Source: Halorubrum hochsteinianum (lineage in GTDB: Archaea > Halobacteriota > Halobacteria > Halobacteriales > Haloferacaceae). From it: 64,000 nucleotides of DNA. Below are positions 35,303 through 42,734 of this stretch, piece after piece. A program made the position numbers and the translations under genes. The first letter of the stretch is position 1; each line of letters opens with the position of its first letter. The notes under the pieces were generated by a model. The model saw only the letters and a program-made list of their open reading frames with translations. It was not told the origin of the DNA and did no database searches. The stretch covers positions 2,728,001-2,792,000 of the forward strand of contig NZ_CP098415.1 in NCBI RefSeq assembly GCF_023702125.1, read 5' to 3'.

Positions 35303-36175
35303 GTGTCAGACAGCGACCCTTGGACGGATGTCCTCGGATATACCGATCTGGGAACCGAACGTCGCGAAGTCATCAAAGAGGAGATAAAAGAACTCGTTCA
35401 GAACCTCCCGCAGGACCATCCGGGGATCTTCGAAGACCACGACGTCTCCGCCCGGGACTACTCCCGGAACCTCGACACCGCGATCCACTCGTTGGACGGC
35501 ACGATCAAGGCCAAGAGAGGCAAAGACAACGAGGACGTCGTTCGGGAGGTCTTTCTCGAACCCGGTCGGGAAGCCGGGCTACTCGAGTTCACCGACCAGC
35601 GGGGGAGCGAACGGATCGATTTCAAGGGCACGCTCGCCACGGGCGACACGTTCGCGATGGACGTGAAGGGTGGCGAGGGGCAGTCGATCGGACACCTACT
35701 TGTTCCGTCCAACACCGACGTCCTCTCTCTGTGGAGCGAGCGCAACTCTCGGAACACGAAATCCCCCGCGTCTCGACTGAACGAAGTCATCAACCGAGCG
35801 GTTCGCTGGAGCCTGAATCAGAGCGAAGACCTCTCCGTGATGGTCGTGCGCGACGAGCCCGCGGGGGCGCGGACGGACGAAGGCGAAGTCATCCCCGACG
35901 TTGTCGTGTTCCCCGAGGAGTTCCCGACGCCCGAGAACCCGAACCCCTCGATGCCCGACATCGATGACCTCGAATACGCCAGGATCGTCTTCGAGATACT
36001 CACCGGAAACGGAGACCTCAGCGCCGAGGGGACGCGGAAACACATCTGGTGGCACGAACTCGAGTATCGGCACGACGAGGAGAAGATCGACAAACGGATC
36101 TACAACGACTACGACGACAGCATCACTCTCACTACTCAGTCCATAGAGTTCGAACGCATCTCCGACGTTTCGTGA
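35303..36175 (+). CDS. Probable type II restriction endonuclease, PD-(D/E)xK fold
   Basis: The 290-residue protein has a likely nuclease site at residues 106-122: Asp106 in RIDFKG, then Asp120 and Lys122 in AMDVKGGEG, giving D-x13-D-x-K. The surrounding text (ERIDFKGTLATGDTFAMDVK) fits a PD-(D/E)xK core. I do not recognise a named family. It is next to the methyltransferase pair on the same strand with its own promoter. GTG 35303 is the start; the ATG slightly upstream is out of frame. It could instead be a Mrr- or nicking-type nuclease. Confidence 0.68.
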   Translation: MSDSDPWTDVLGYTDLGTERREVIKEEIKELVQNLPQDHPGIFEDHDVSARDYSRNLDTAIHSLDGTIKAKRGKDNEDVVREVFLEPGREAGLLEFTDQRGSERIDFKGTLATGDTFAMDVKGGEGQSIGHLLVPSNTDVLSLWSERNSRNTKSPASRLNEVINRAVRWSLNQSEDLSVMVVRDEPAGARTDEGEVIPDVVVFPEEFPTPENPNPSMPDIDDLEYARIVFEILTGNGDLSAEGTRKHIWWHELEYRHDEEKIDKRIYNDYDDSITLTTQSIEFERISDVS

Positions 36176-36322
36176 CGAGCGCCGACTGCGTCGGAGTGAC
36201 GAGCGACGCCGCGTAGCGAGCCGACCGCTCCGGACGGATCTGCGCCGGTCCCGGTGAGGGTCCGGACGAGACACGTGGATAACTTATTTACCCGACGCCC
36301 GCGACGCCAGTAACAAGTCCGA

Positions 36323-36330
36323 TTGTAGTA
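36323..36330. promoter_or_regulatory. TTGTAGTA element in the cbiX1 leader
   Basis: TTGTAGTA sits 21 bases before the cbiX1 ATG within a GTCC...GGAC stem (36317-36334). A similar CTGTAGTA lies between cobN and chlID. It may be a shared cobalt or cobalamin operator, but only two close copies are seen. Confidence 0.3.
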
Positions 36331-36350
36331 GGACAATAAAATTTGTACAC

Positions 36351-37100
36351 ATGCCACGGGAAACACTTCTCCTCGTCGGGCGCAGCGAGGTGCGATCGGT
36401 CGCGGAGCGGCACGCCGATCGGTTACGGGACGCCGGTATCGCCGACGCGGTCACTACCGCGACGTACGAGGTAGAGCCGGAATCGGAGCTCAGAGGGGCG
36501 TTATCGGACGTCCGCGGAGACCGCGTCTACGCGGTCCCGATGTGCTTCGCGCACACCCACGAGACCCTGAAAGACGTTCCCAGAGCGTTGAACCGGCTCT
36601 CCGCCGAGGTGCGATACTGCGACCCGGTCGGGAAGCGCCGGGCCGTGACCGAGGCGATCCGGAACCGGGCCGAGGCCGCGAGCGACGCCGACGCGCTCGT
36701 GCTCGTCGCCCTCGGAAACAGCCGCGACGACCACGCGCGAACGGTCGCCGCGTCCCACGCGGCCCGCCTGCGGGCCGAGTTCGACGAGGTCCGCACCGCG
36801 TACCTCCTCCAGAGTCCGGCCGTCGAGTGCGCGCGGTACACGCTCGACGCCGACCGCGCGGTCGCGTGTCCGCTGTTCGTCGGCGACTGCGAGGCGACCC
36901 GAGACCGGATCCCGGAACAACTCGAGTTACATCGCGGCGGGATCGACTACGCCGACCCCTTCGGCGCGGACGACGTCGTCACCGACGCGATCGCCGCCGC
37001 GGTCGAGCGCGCCCGGGAGACCTCGCCGGCCGCCGCGCCGGGCCCCGACCTCGTCGCCGACGCGGAGCCCGTGGCCACGGACGGCAGCGGGCGGGACTGA
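36351..37100 (+). CDS. cbiX1: Sirohydrochlorin cobaltochelatase-like protein (CbiX1)
   Basis: The 249-residue protein belongs to the CbiX/SirB chelatase family: LLLVGRSEVRSVAERHADRL at the front, VPMCFAHTHETLKDVPRAL with a metal-ligand His pair, and LLQSPAVECARY. It would insert cobalt into sirohydrochlorin at the start of the anaerobic branch. The family's usual first His (G-H-G) is Arg-Ser here (VGRSE), so the active site is atypical. It stands alone opposite the cobN-cbiC-cbiE genes. A second CbiX with a ferredoxin extension lies at 53481. Confidence 0.8.
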   Translation: MPRETLLLVGRSEVRSVAERHADRLRDAGIADAVTTATYEVEPESELRGALSDVRGDRVYAVPMCFAHTHETLKDVPRALNRLSAEVRYCDPVGKRRAVTEAIRNRAEAASDADALVLVALGNSRDDHARTVAASHAARLRAEFDEVRTAYLLQSPAVECARYTLDADRAVACPLFVGDCEATRDRIPEQLELHRGGIDYADPFGADDVVTDAIAAAVERARETSPAAAPGPDLVADAEPVATDGSGRD

Positions 37101-37202
37101 CTCGGTTCTTCTCGTCTTCCTCGAAACCGGGCGGGGTCAGTCGCGGGTCGACCCAATTCCGCCGGTCAGGCTCCGCCGATCCGGTTCCATGGGTCCGGTC
37201 CC

Positions 37203-37985
37203 CTACCGTCGAACAACCAATACGGACAGATCGGAGAACGGCGAGTCGCTCGGCTCGTCGCCGCCCGCGTGTCCGGCGAGGTCGCGGAGCGTCGTTCGGG
37301 TGACCCGCTCGTCGTCGTGGGTGAGTCGCTCGCAGACGAGCGCGTCCGCCTCCGGGTCGCCGCCGTGTTCGAGCAGGTCCGCGGCCACGTCGCCGGGCAT
37401 CCAGTCGAAGGGGCGAGGCAGCACGAGCAGGTGACGCTTCCCGACGTCGCGGCGAAGCCGGTCGATGCCCTCCGTGAGGTCGCCGCTCTTGTGGAGCGTG
37501 ACGAACGTCGAATCTTCCATCGGGGTGCGCGCTCGACTGGCCGCGACCTGTAGCGAGGAGATCCCCGGGACGACGCGCACCGCGGCCGACCCGTCGGTCG
37601 CGTCGTCGACCGCGCGTTCGACCTTCCCGACGAACTGGTAGCCGGAGTGGTTCGGGTCGCCCATCAGGACCGCCGTTCCGCGTTCTCCCCGGGCCACGCG
37701 GTCGGCGAACGCGTCGAGCGCGTCCGCCTCGTCGCGATAGCCGCAGGTCAGACAGTCGGCGTCGGTGCGGTCGCGGACGAACTCGACGACCGTCTCGAAC
37801 CCGACGACGACGTCCGCCTCCTGGATCGCGCGCTCGGCCCGCGGGACGAGGTACTCGGGGTTTCCGGGTCCGATGCCGACGGCGTGGACGGTCGCCGTCG
37901 ACTCGCTTCCCCCGCTGTGCTCCGGACGCCCCGCGGCGTACGCCGTCGGGTCCGGCCCCTCGTCGAGGTCGTACTCGTCCGTCAC
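37203..37985 (-). CDS. cbiE: Cobalt-precorrin-7 C5-methyltransferase
   Basis: This 260-residue tetrapyrrole methyltransferase has VHAVGIGPGNPEYLVPRAER at the SAM site, GDPNHSGYQ and VVPGISSLQVAASR. The last motif marks CbiE. It methylates C5 of the corrin ring. It starts at GTG 37985, overlapping the cbiC stop (GTGA), so it is the third gene of the cobN-cbiC-cbiE unit. An N-terminal extension of about 30 residues is acidic and non-conserved. The companion C15 methylase CbiT is encoded separately at 47201. Confidence 0.9.
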   Translation of the reverse strand: MTDEYDLDEGPDPTAYAAGRPEHSGGSESTATVHAVGIGPGNPEYLVPRAERAIQEADVVVGFETVVEFVRDRTDADCLTCGYRDEADALDAFADRVARGERGTAVLMGDPNHSGYQFVGKVERAVDDATDGSAAVRVVPGISSLQVAASRARTPMEDSTFVTLHKSGDLTEGIDRLRRDVGKRHLLVLPRPFDWMPGDVAADLLEHGGDPEADALVCERLTHDDERVTRTTLRDLAGHAGGDEPSDSPFSDLSVLVVRR

Positions 37986-38773
37986 GGGCCCTCACCTCGG
38001 AGTGCTTCGAGCGTCGTGTCGCCGTTTCGCACGTCGCTTGCGGCGTGAACGAGTTCGTTGGTGAGGCCGGCAGCCACCCCGGACCCGCCGCGCCGACCGA
38101 CGTTCGTGACCGCGGCGACGCCGTGCGCCTCGGCGACCTCGCGCACCCGCTTCCGGCTCTCGGCAGCCTTCACGAATCCGACCGGCGTCGCGACGACGAC
38201 CGCCGGCCGGGTCCCCTGCTCGATACAGTCGGCGAGCGCGAGCGCGGCGGTCGGCGCGTTCCCGACGACGGCTATCGCGTCCTCGTAGACGCCGCGCTCG
38301 TCGAGTTCGAGCACGCTCGCCGCGGTGCGGGTCATCCCGGTCTCCGCGGCGAGCTCCGCGCCGTTCCCGATCGCCTTCCTGACCTCGCAGTCGTGGCCGC
38401 GTCCCGTGACGCCCGACTTGACCATCGTGATGTCGGTCACGATCGGTCGCTCGTCGAGCACGGCCGCCGCGCCGGCCGCGACCGGGTCGTTCGCGAACCG
38501 CATCAGGTGCGCGAACTCGGGGTCGCCGGTGGCGTGGACCGCCTTCGCGCGCAGGCGGTCGGTCGGCGTCTCCTGCGGGACGAGCTCGTGGACCCTGTCC
38601 ATGCTCGTCTCGGCGATGGCCATCGCGTCCTCGGTCGTCGCGCCGAGGTCGGCGTACGCGGCGGTCTCCCCGGAGTCGGCCGTCTCGCCGCCGTCGGTCG
38701 CCGCCCCGGAGTCGGCCGTCTCGCCGTCAGTCGCCGCTTCGTCGTCGGTCGCCTCTCCCCCGTCAGTCGTCAT
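37982..38773 (-). CDS. cbiC: Cobalt-precorrin-8 methylmutase
   Basis: The 263-residue protein moves the methyl group from C11 to C12 to give cobyrinic acid. After about 50 residues of acidic Thr/Gly-rich extension, the enzyme starts in TTEDAMAIAETSMDRVHE. It contains VHATGDPEFAH, VKSGVTGRGHDCEV with the catalytic His, and VATPVGFVKAAESR. The ATG at 38773 lies 11 bases inside the end of cobN; cbiE follows in a GTGA overlap. The extension (GGEATDDEAATDGE) is probably disordered. Confidence 0.92.
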   Translation of the reverse strand: MTTDGGEATDDEAATDGETADSGAATDGGETADSGETAAYADLGATTEDAMAIAETSMDRVHELVPQETPTDRLRAKAVHATGDPEFAHLMRFANDPVAAGAAAVLDERPIVTDITMVKSGVTGRGHDCEVRKAIGNGAELAAETGMTRTAASVLELDERGVYEDAIAVVGNAPTAALALADCIEQGTRPAVVVATPVGFVKAAESRKRVREVAEAHGVAAVTNVGRRGGSGVAAGLTNELVHAASDVRNGDTTLEALRGEGP

Positions 38774-41700
38774 CGGCGGTCACCTCCGTCGGGTCGCGAG
38801 AGGCGCGCTCCTCGATGTCGCCGTCGACGCTGAGGTTGCGGTCCCGAAGCTCGCGGACCGTCTCCTCGTCGGCGTCCCAGAGCCCGCGCTCGACGGCTTC
38901 GAGGAGCGTGTCCGTGATCGACTCCAGCGCCCACGGGTTGACGTCCCGCATCCAGTCGGCCTGGTCGTCGTCGAGGGCGTACTTCTCGGCGACGTCCCGC
39001 CAGAGGCGGTCGGAGACGACGCCGGTCGTCGCGTCCCACCCGAGCGCCACGTCGACCGTCTTCGAGAGGTCGCCGGCCCCCTTGTAGCCGTGCTCCTCCA
39101 TCGAGTCGAGCCAGTCGGGGTTGAGGACCCGCGCCCGCATCGCCTTCCGGACCTTCTCCTCGTTCGTGTAGACGTCGACGTTGTCGGGGTCGGAGGAGTC
39201 GCCCACGTACGACGCCGGCTCCTCGCCCGCCACCTCGGTGACGGCGGTGATGAACCCGCCGTGGAACGCGTACCAGTCGGAGGAGTCGAACTCGTCCTGT
39301 TCCATCGTGTCCTCGATCTTCACCGTCGCCTCGACGTTGCCGAGCCGACGCTCGAACGCGTCGTGCGCCGCCGAGGCGGTGCCGCGGGAGCCGAGGGCGT
39401 AGCCGCCCCACTGGACGTACACGTCCGCCAGGTCCGCGGCGTCGTCCCAGTTCCCCTCGTCGACGGCCTTGTTCGTCCCCGCGCCGTAGCCGCCGGGGCG
39501 TGTCGTGAACACGCGGTGTTTCGCGGCCGCCTCGGGGTCGTCGTGCCCTTCGGCCACCAGTTCCTCCGTCTCCTCCTCGACGTGCTTTTTGACGTAGTTC
39601 ATCTCGTGCGGCTCGTCGAGGTCGACCACCGCGTCGACGGCGTCGTGGATCACGCTCGCGGCCTGCGGGAACGCGTCCCTGAACAGGCCGGAGACGCGGG
39701 TCGTGGCGTCGACGCGGGGACGGCCGAGCTCGTCGAGCGGGATCGGCTCCACGTCGTCGATCCGCCCCGCGTCGGTCCAGACCGGTTCGACTCCCATCAT
39801 GGCGAGGACCTGCGCGATCGTCTCGCCGCGGGTCCGGACGGTCGGCGTCCCCCACGCGACGACGCCGATCTCCTCGGGGTACTCGCCCTCCTCGTCGCGG
39901 TGCCGGGCGAGCGTGTCGGCGGCGATCTCGCTGCCGACCTCCCACGCGGCCTTCGCGGGCACCTTCCGCGGGTCGAGGGTGTAGAAGTTCCGCCCGGTCG
40001 GGAGCAGGTCGACGCCGCCGCGGGTGGGCGCGCCGGAGCCCCCCGGCGGGACGTACTCGCCGGCCAGCGCGTCGGCCGTGCGCGGGATCTCCGCCTCCGC
40101 ACCGCGAACCCGGGGCGCGGCCTCCTCGGCGATGAACCGCAGCGCGTCCCGGAGGTCGTCGTGGGCCCCCCCGCGGACGCGGGCGTCGCCGAGCGGGTCG
40201 ATGTCGACGATCAGCAGGTTGATCGTCGTCTCGTCGCCCGCCCCGGCGTCCGACTCCGACTCGGGCACGTCGAAGCCGTGGGCGGCCAGCGCCCGGACGA
40301 GCTCCCTGCTCGTCTCGTACACCTCGTCGGCGGCCTCCCCGTAGGTCATCCCCAGCGTCTCGTCGTACTCGCCCGGCGCGTCGAGCATCCGGTCGTAGTC
40401 GACGCCGAGCACGCCGGCGACCGACTCGCGGAGGCTCGGCCCGCCCGGGTTCTCCAGCCGGGTGAGCGCGACGAGGTACTCGACGAGGCGGTCGTCGACC
40501 GGCGGCTCGCCCATCGTGTGGAGCCCCAACCGGATCTGGGTGTTCTTCACGTCGGTCAGGTACGCGTGGATCCGCTCGACGAGCTCCTCGACGGGGACTT
40601 CGTCGCCCTCGACCGCGCCGTCCGCGAGCGTCGAGCCGGCCTCGTCGGGGCCCCGGACCTCGGCCCGCTCGTCGACCTCGCCGGCGACCCCGAGCTCGAC
40701 GGCGAGGTCGAGGTCGTCGACCGCCTCGCGGATGAGCTCGCCGAGCCGGGCCCCCTCGTCGGTGCGAACTTCGGTGCCGCCCGCCTCGCGGTAGCGGCGG
40801 GCGAGGTCCTCCAGCTCGGCAAGCTCGTCGTAGCTGCCGGCGCGTCGCATCACCGGCGTCAGGTAGTCCACGACGGCGGCGTACGAGCGGCGCTTCGCCT
40901 GCGTCCCCTCGCCCGGGTTGTTGACGATGTACGGGTAGACATTCGGGAGGTCGTCGATCAGGCCGTCCGGGGCCGACCCGGACCCGAGCCCGACCGTCTT
41001 GCCCGGCAGCCACTCCAGCGAGCCGTGCGTGCCGAGGTGGACGACGGCGTCGGCGTCGAACTCGTTTCGGAGCCAGCCGTAGAAGGCGACGTAGTCGTGC
41101 GGCGGCCACAGGTCGGAGTCGTGGTACACCTTCTCCGGGTCCATCCCGAACCCGCGCGGGGGCTGGACGGTGACGAGGACGTTGCCGAACTCGACGCCGG
41201 GGATCGCGAACGAGCGGTCGGGCGGGTCGCCCCACTCGTCGAGGACGCCGTCGCGGAACCGGTCGCTCTTCGCGTCGAACCACTCGGCGTACCGCGACGG
41301 CGACACCGTGTCGACGCTGCGCTCGCGCACGTCGCCGGGCGCGACCCACCGGTCGTCGAGCGTGAGCTGACCGGTGAGAACGTCGATGAGCTCCCCCCCA
41401 TCGACCACCGGGCCGGAGCCTGTCGCGTCGCCGTCGCCCCCCGAGCCGAGGTCGTAGCCGCGACCGTCGAGTTCCTCCAACAGGTTCACCGTCGACTCGG
41501 GCGAGTCGAGGCCGAACGCGGTCCCGATCCCGTCGTCGCTCGGCGGGTAGTTGTGCAACACGACCGCGACGTTCTTCTCGTCGTTCGGCACGTGCCGAAG
41601 CTCCGCCCAGTTGACCGCGAGCCGCGCGGCGTGGTCGACGCGGTCCTCGATCGGGAAGTGCTGCTTGGGGGCGGAGCCGATGCCCGCGGCGTCCTCGGTC

Positions 41701-42701
41701 CGCTCTTTCCCCGAGATCGGGTGCGTGATCACGTTGCCGTCGAACTCGGGGAGCGCGACGGAGAGCGCGAGCTCGAACCCCATCACGCCGGTGTCGCTCG
41801 ACTCGTACCGGGAGCGCGAGCGCATCGTCGTCACCGTCTGTATCACCGGGACGCCGAGGTCGTCGAGGAACACGCCCTCCGCGTCCGCCCCCTCGTCCGC
41901 GGCGTCGCGACCGCGCTCGCTCATCGACAGCGAGAACATGAACGACGAGAGGACGGCGTCGACGACCGGCTCGCCGCGGTCGTCGGTGAAGTAGTGCTCG
42001 GCCGTCCACTTCGCGTCCTCCTGCTCCGCCTCGTCGCTGACGGGGTTACAGAACACGGGGAGCGCGTTCGCCCCGAGCGCCTCCAGCCGGCGGACCTGCG
42101 CGTCGACGTACCGGACGTTCTCGTGGGTCCAGTGCGACTCGTAGAACCAGACGCCGACCGTCGGCGCGTCCGCGTCAAAGTCCGCGATCAGCTCCTCGTA
42201 GTCCGCGCCGGGGTGATCAGGGTGGTAGACGCCCTCCGTCGGGAGTTCGATCGGGTCGTCGATCCCGCCCGCGACCCCGTCTCCGTCGCTCGCGACATCG
42301 CCGTCGCCGTACTCCCGAGCGAGGAACCGGATCCCGTTCGCGATGTTGACCGCCCCGCCGCAGTCGAGGTACTCGCAGACCGTCGCTCGGTCGCCCGTCG
42401 CGACGGTGGTGTCTTCCGGCGCGAACGCGTCGCCCGTCGCTTTCACGACGACCGGCACGCCGGCGTCCCGGAGTTCGTCGACCGCGAACTCGTACGCCGG
42501 CATGCTGTCCTTTCCGCCGTGGAGCCAGAGGACGACCGCGGTCGCGTCCCGGATCTCGTCGACGAACTCCGCCGCGTCGCGCTGCTCGTCGAGGTCGCCG
42601 TCGGACCGAACGACGAGGTCGATCCCCGTCAGCCGTTCCGCGGCCGTCTGGACCGCCCCCAGCTCGTTCTCCGTCGCCGTGTAGAGGCCGATTTTTGTCA
42701 C
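38763..42701 (-). CDS. cobN: Cobaltochelatase large subunit CobN
   Basis: This very large 1312-residue protein belongs to the CobN/BchH family, which binds the corrin (or porphyrin) substrate and accepts cobalt. Recognisable blocks are VLWLHGGKDSMP, GVWFYESHWTHENV, PPRGFGMDPEKVYHD and GTHGSLEWLPGK. In known systems it needs AAA+ partners; the divergent ChlI/ChlD-type gene at 42735 is the obvious one. It begins at GTG 42701 behind a strong Shine-Dalgarno AGGAGG (42713-42718 on the other strand, 11-base spacer), rare in haloarchaea. cbiC and cbiE follow. Confidence 0.95.
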   Translation of the reverse strand: MTKIGLYTATENELGAVQTAAERLTGIDLVVRSDGDLDEQRDAAEFVDEIRDATAVVLWLHGGKDSMPAYEFAVDELRDAGVPVVVKATGDAFAPEDTTVATGDRATVCEYLDCGGAVNIANGIRFLAREYGDGDVASDGDGVAGGIDDPIELPTEGVYHPDHPGADYEELIADFDADAPTVGVWFYESHWTHENVRYVDAQVRRLEALGANALPVFCNPVSDEAEQEDAKWTAEHYFTDDRGEPVVDAVLSSFMFSLSMSERGRDAADEGADAEGVFLDDLGVPVIQTVTTMRSRSRYESSDTGVMGFELALSVALPEFDGNVITHPISGKERTEDAAGIGSAPKQHFPIEDRVDHAARLAVNWAELRHVPNDEKNVAVVLHNYPPSDDGIGTAFGLDSPESTVNLLEELDGRGYDLGSGGDGDATGSGPVVDGGELIDVLTGQLTLDDRWVAPGDVRERSVDTVSPSRYAEWFDAKSDRFRDGVLDEWGDPPDRSFAIPGVEFGNVLVTVQPPRGFGMDPEKVYHDSDLWPPHDYVAFYGWLRNEFDADAVVHLGTHGSLEWLPGKTVGLGSGSAPDGLIDDLPNVYPYIVNNPGEGTQAKRRSYAAVVDYLTPVMRRAGSYDELAELEDLARRYREAGGTEVRTDEGARLGELIREAVDDLDLAVELGVAGEVDERAEVRGPDEAGSTLADGAVEGDEVPVEELVERIHAYLTDVKNTQIRLGLHTMGEPPVDDRLVEYLVALTRLENPGGPSLRESVAGVLGVDYDRMLDAPGEYDETLGMTYGEAADEVYETSRELVRALAAHGFDVPESESDAGAGDETTINLLIVDIDPLGDARVRGGAHDDLRDALRFIAEEAAPRVRGAEAEIPRTADALAGEYVPPGGSGAPTRGGVDLLPTGRNFYTLDPRKVPAKAAWEVGSEIAADTLARHRDEEGEYPEEIGVVAWGTPTVRTRGETIAQVLAMMGVEPVWTDAGRIDDVEPIPLDELGRPRVDATTRVSGLFRDAFPQAASVIHDAVDAVVDLDEPHEMNYVKKHVEEETEELVAEGHDDPEAAAKHRVFTTRPGGYGAGTNKAVDEGNWDDAADLADVYVQWGGYALGSRGTASAAHDAFERRLGNVEATVKIEDTMEQDEFDSSDWYAFHGGFITAVTEVAGEEPASYVGDSSDPDNVDVYTNEEKVRKAMRARVLNPDWLDSMEEHGYKGAGDLSKTVDVALGWDATTGVVSDRLWRDVAEKYALDDDQADWMRDVNPWALESITDTLLEAVERGLWDADEETVRELRDRNLSVDGDIEERASRDPTEVTADDD

Positions 42702-42734
42702 AAGCTATTAAACCTCCTCTGTAGTAACACAAGT
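42702..42734. promoter_or_regulatory. 33-base divergent control region of cobN and the ChlI/ChlD-type gene
   Basis: Only 33 bases separate the two start codons. They hold the cobN Shine-Dalgarno (CCTCCT on the plus strand, 42713-42718) and CTGTAGTA (42719-42726). Both core promoters must reach into the opposing coding regions, so the genes cannot be transcribed independently without interference. Confidence 0.6.

Noticed and set aside
38325-42734. Open plus-strand frame of about 1470 codons ahead of the chelatase AAA+/VWA gene
   Set aside because: It is antisense to cobN across its length. Its composition is that of a high-GC shadow frame (Arg/Val/Asp-rich with no domain), and the AAA+ protein has a clear ATG at 42735.
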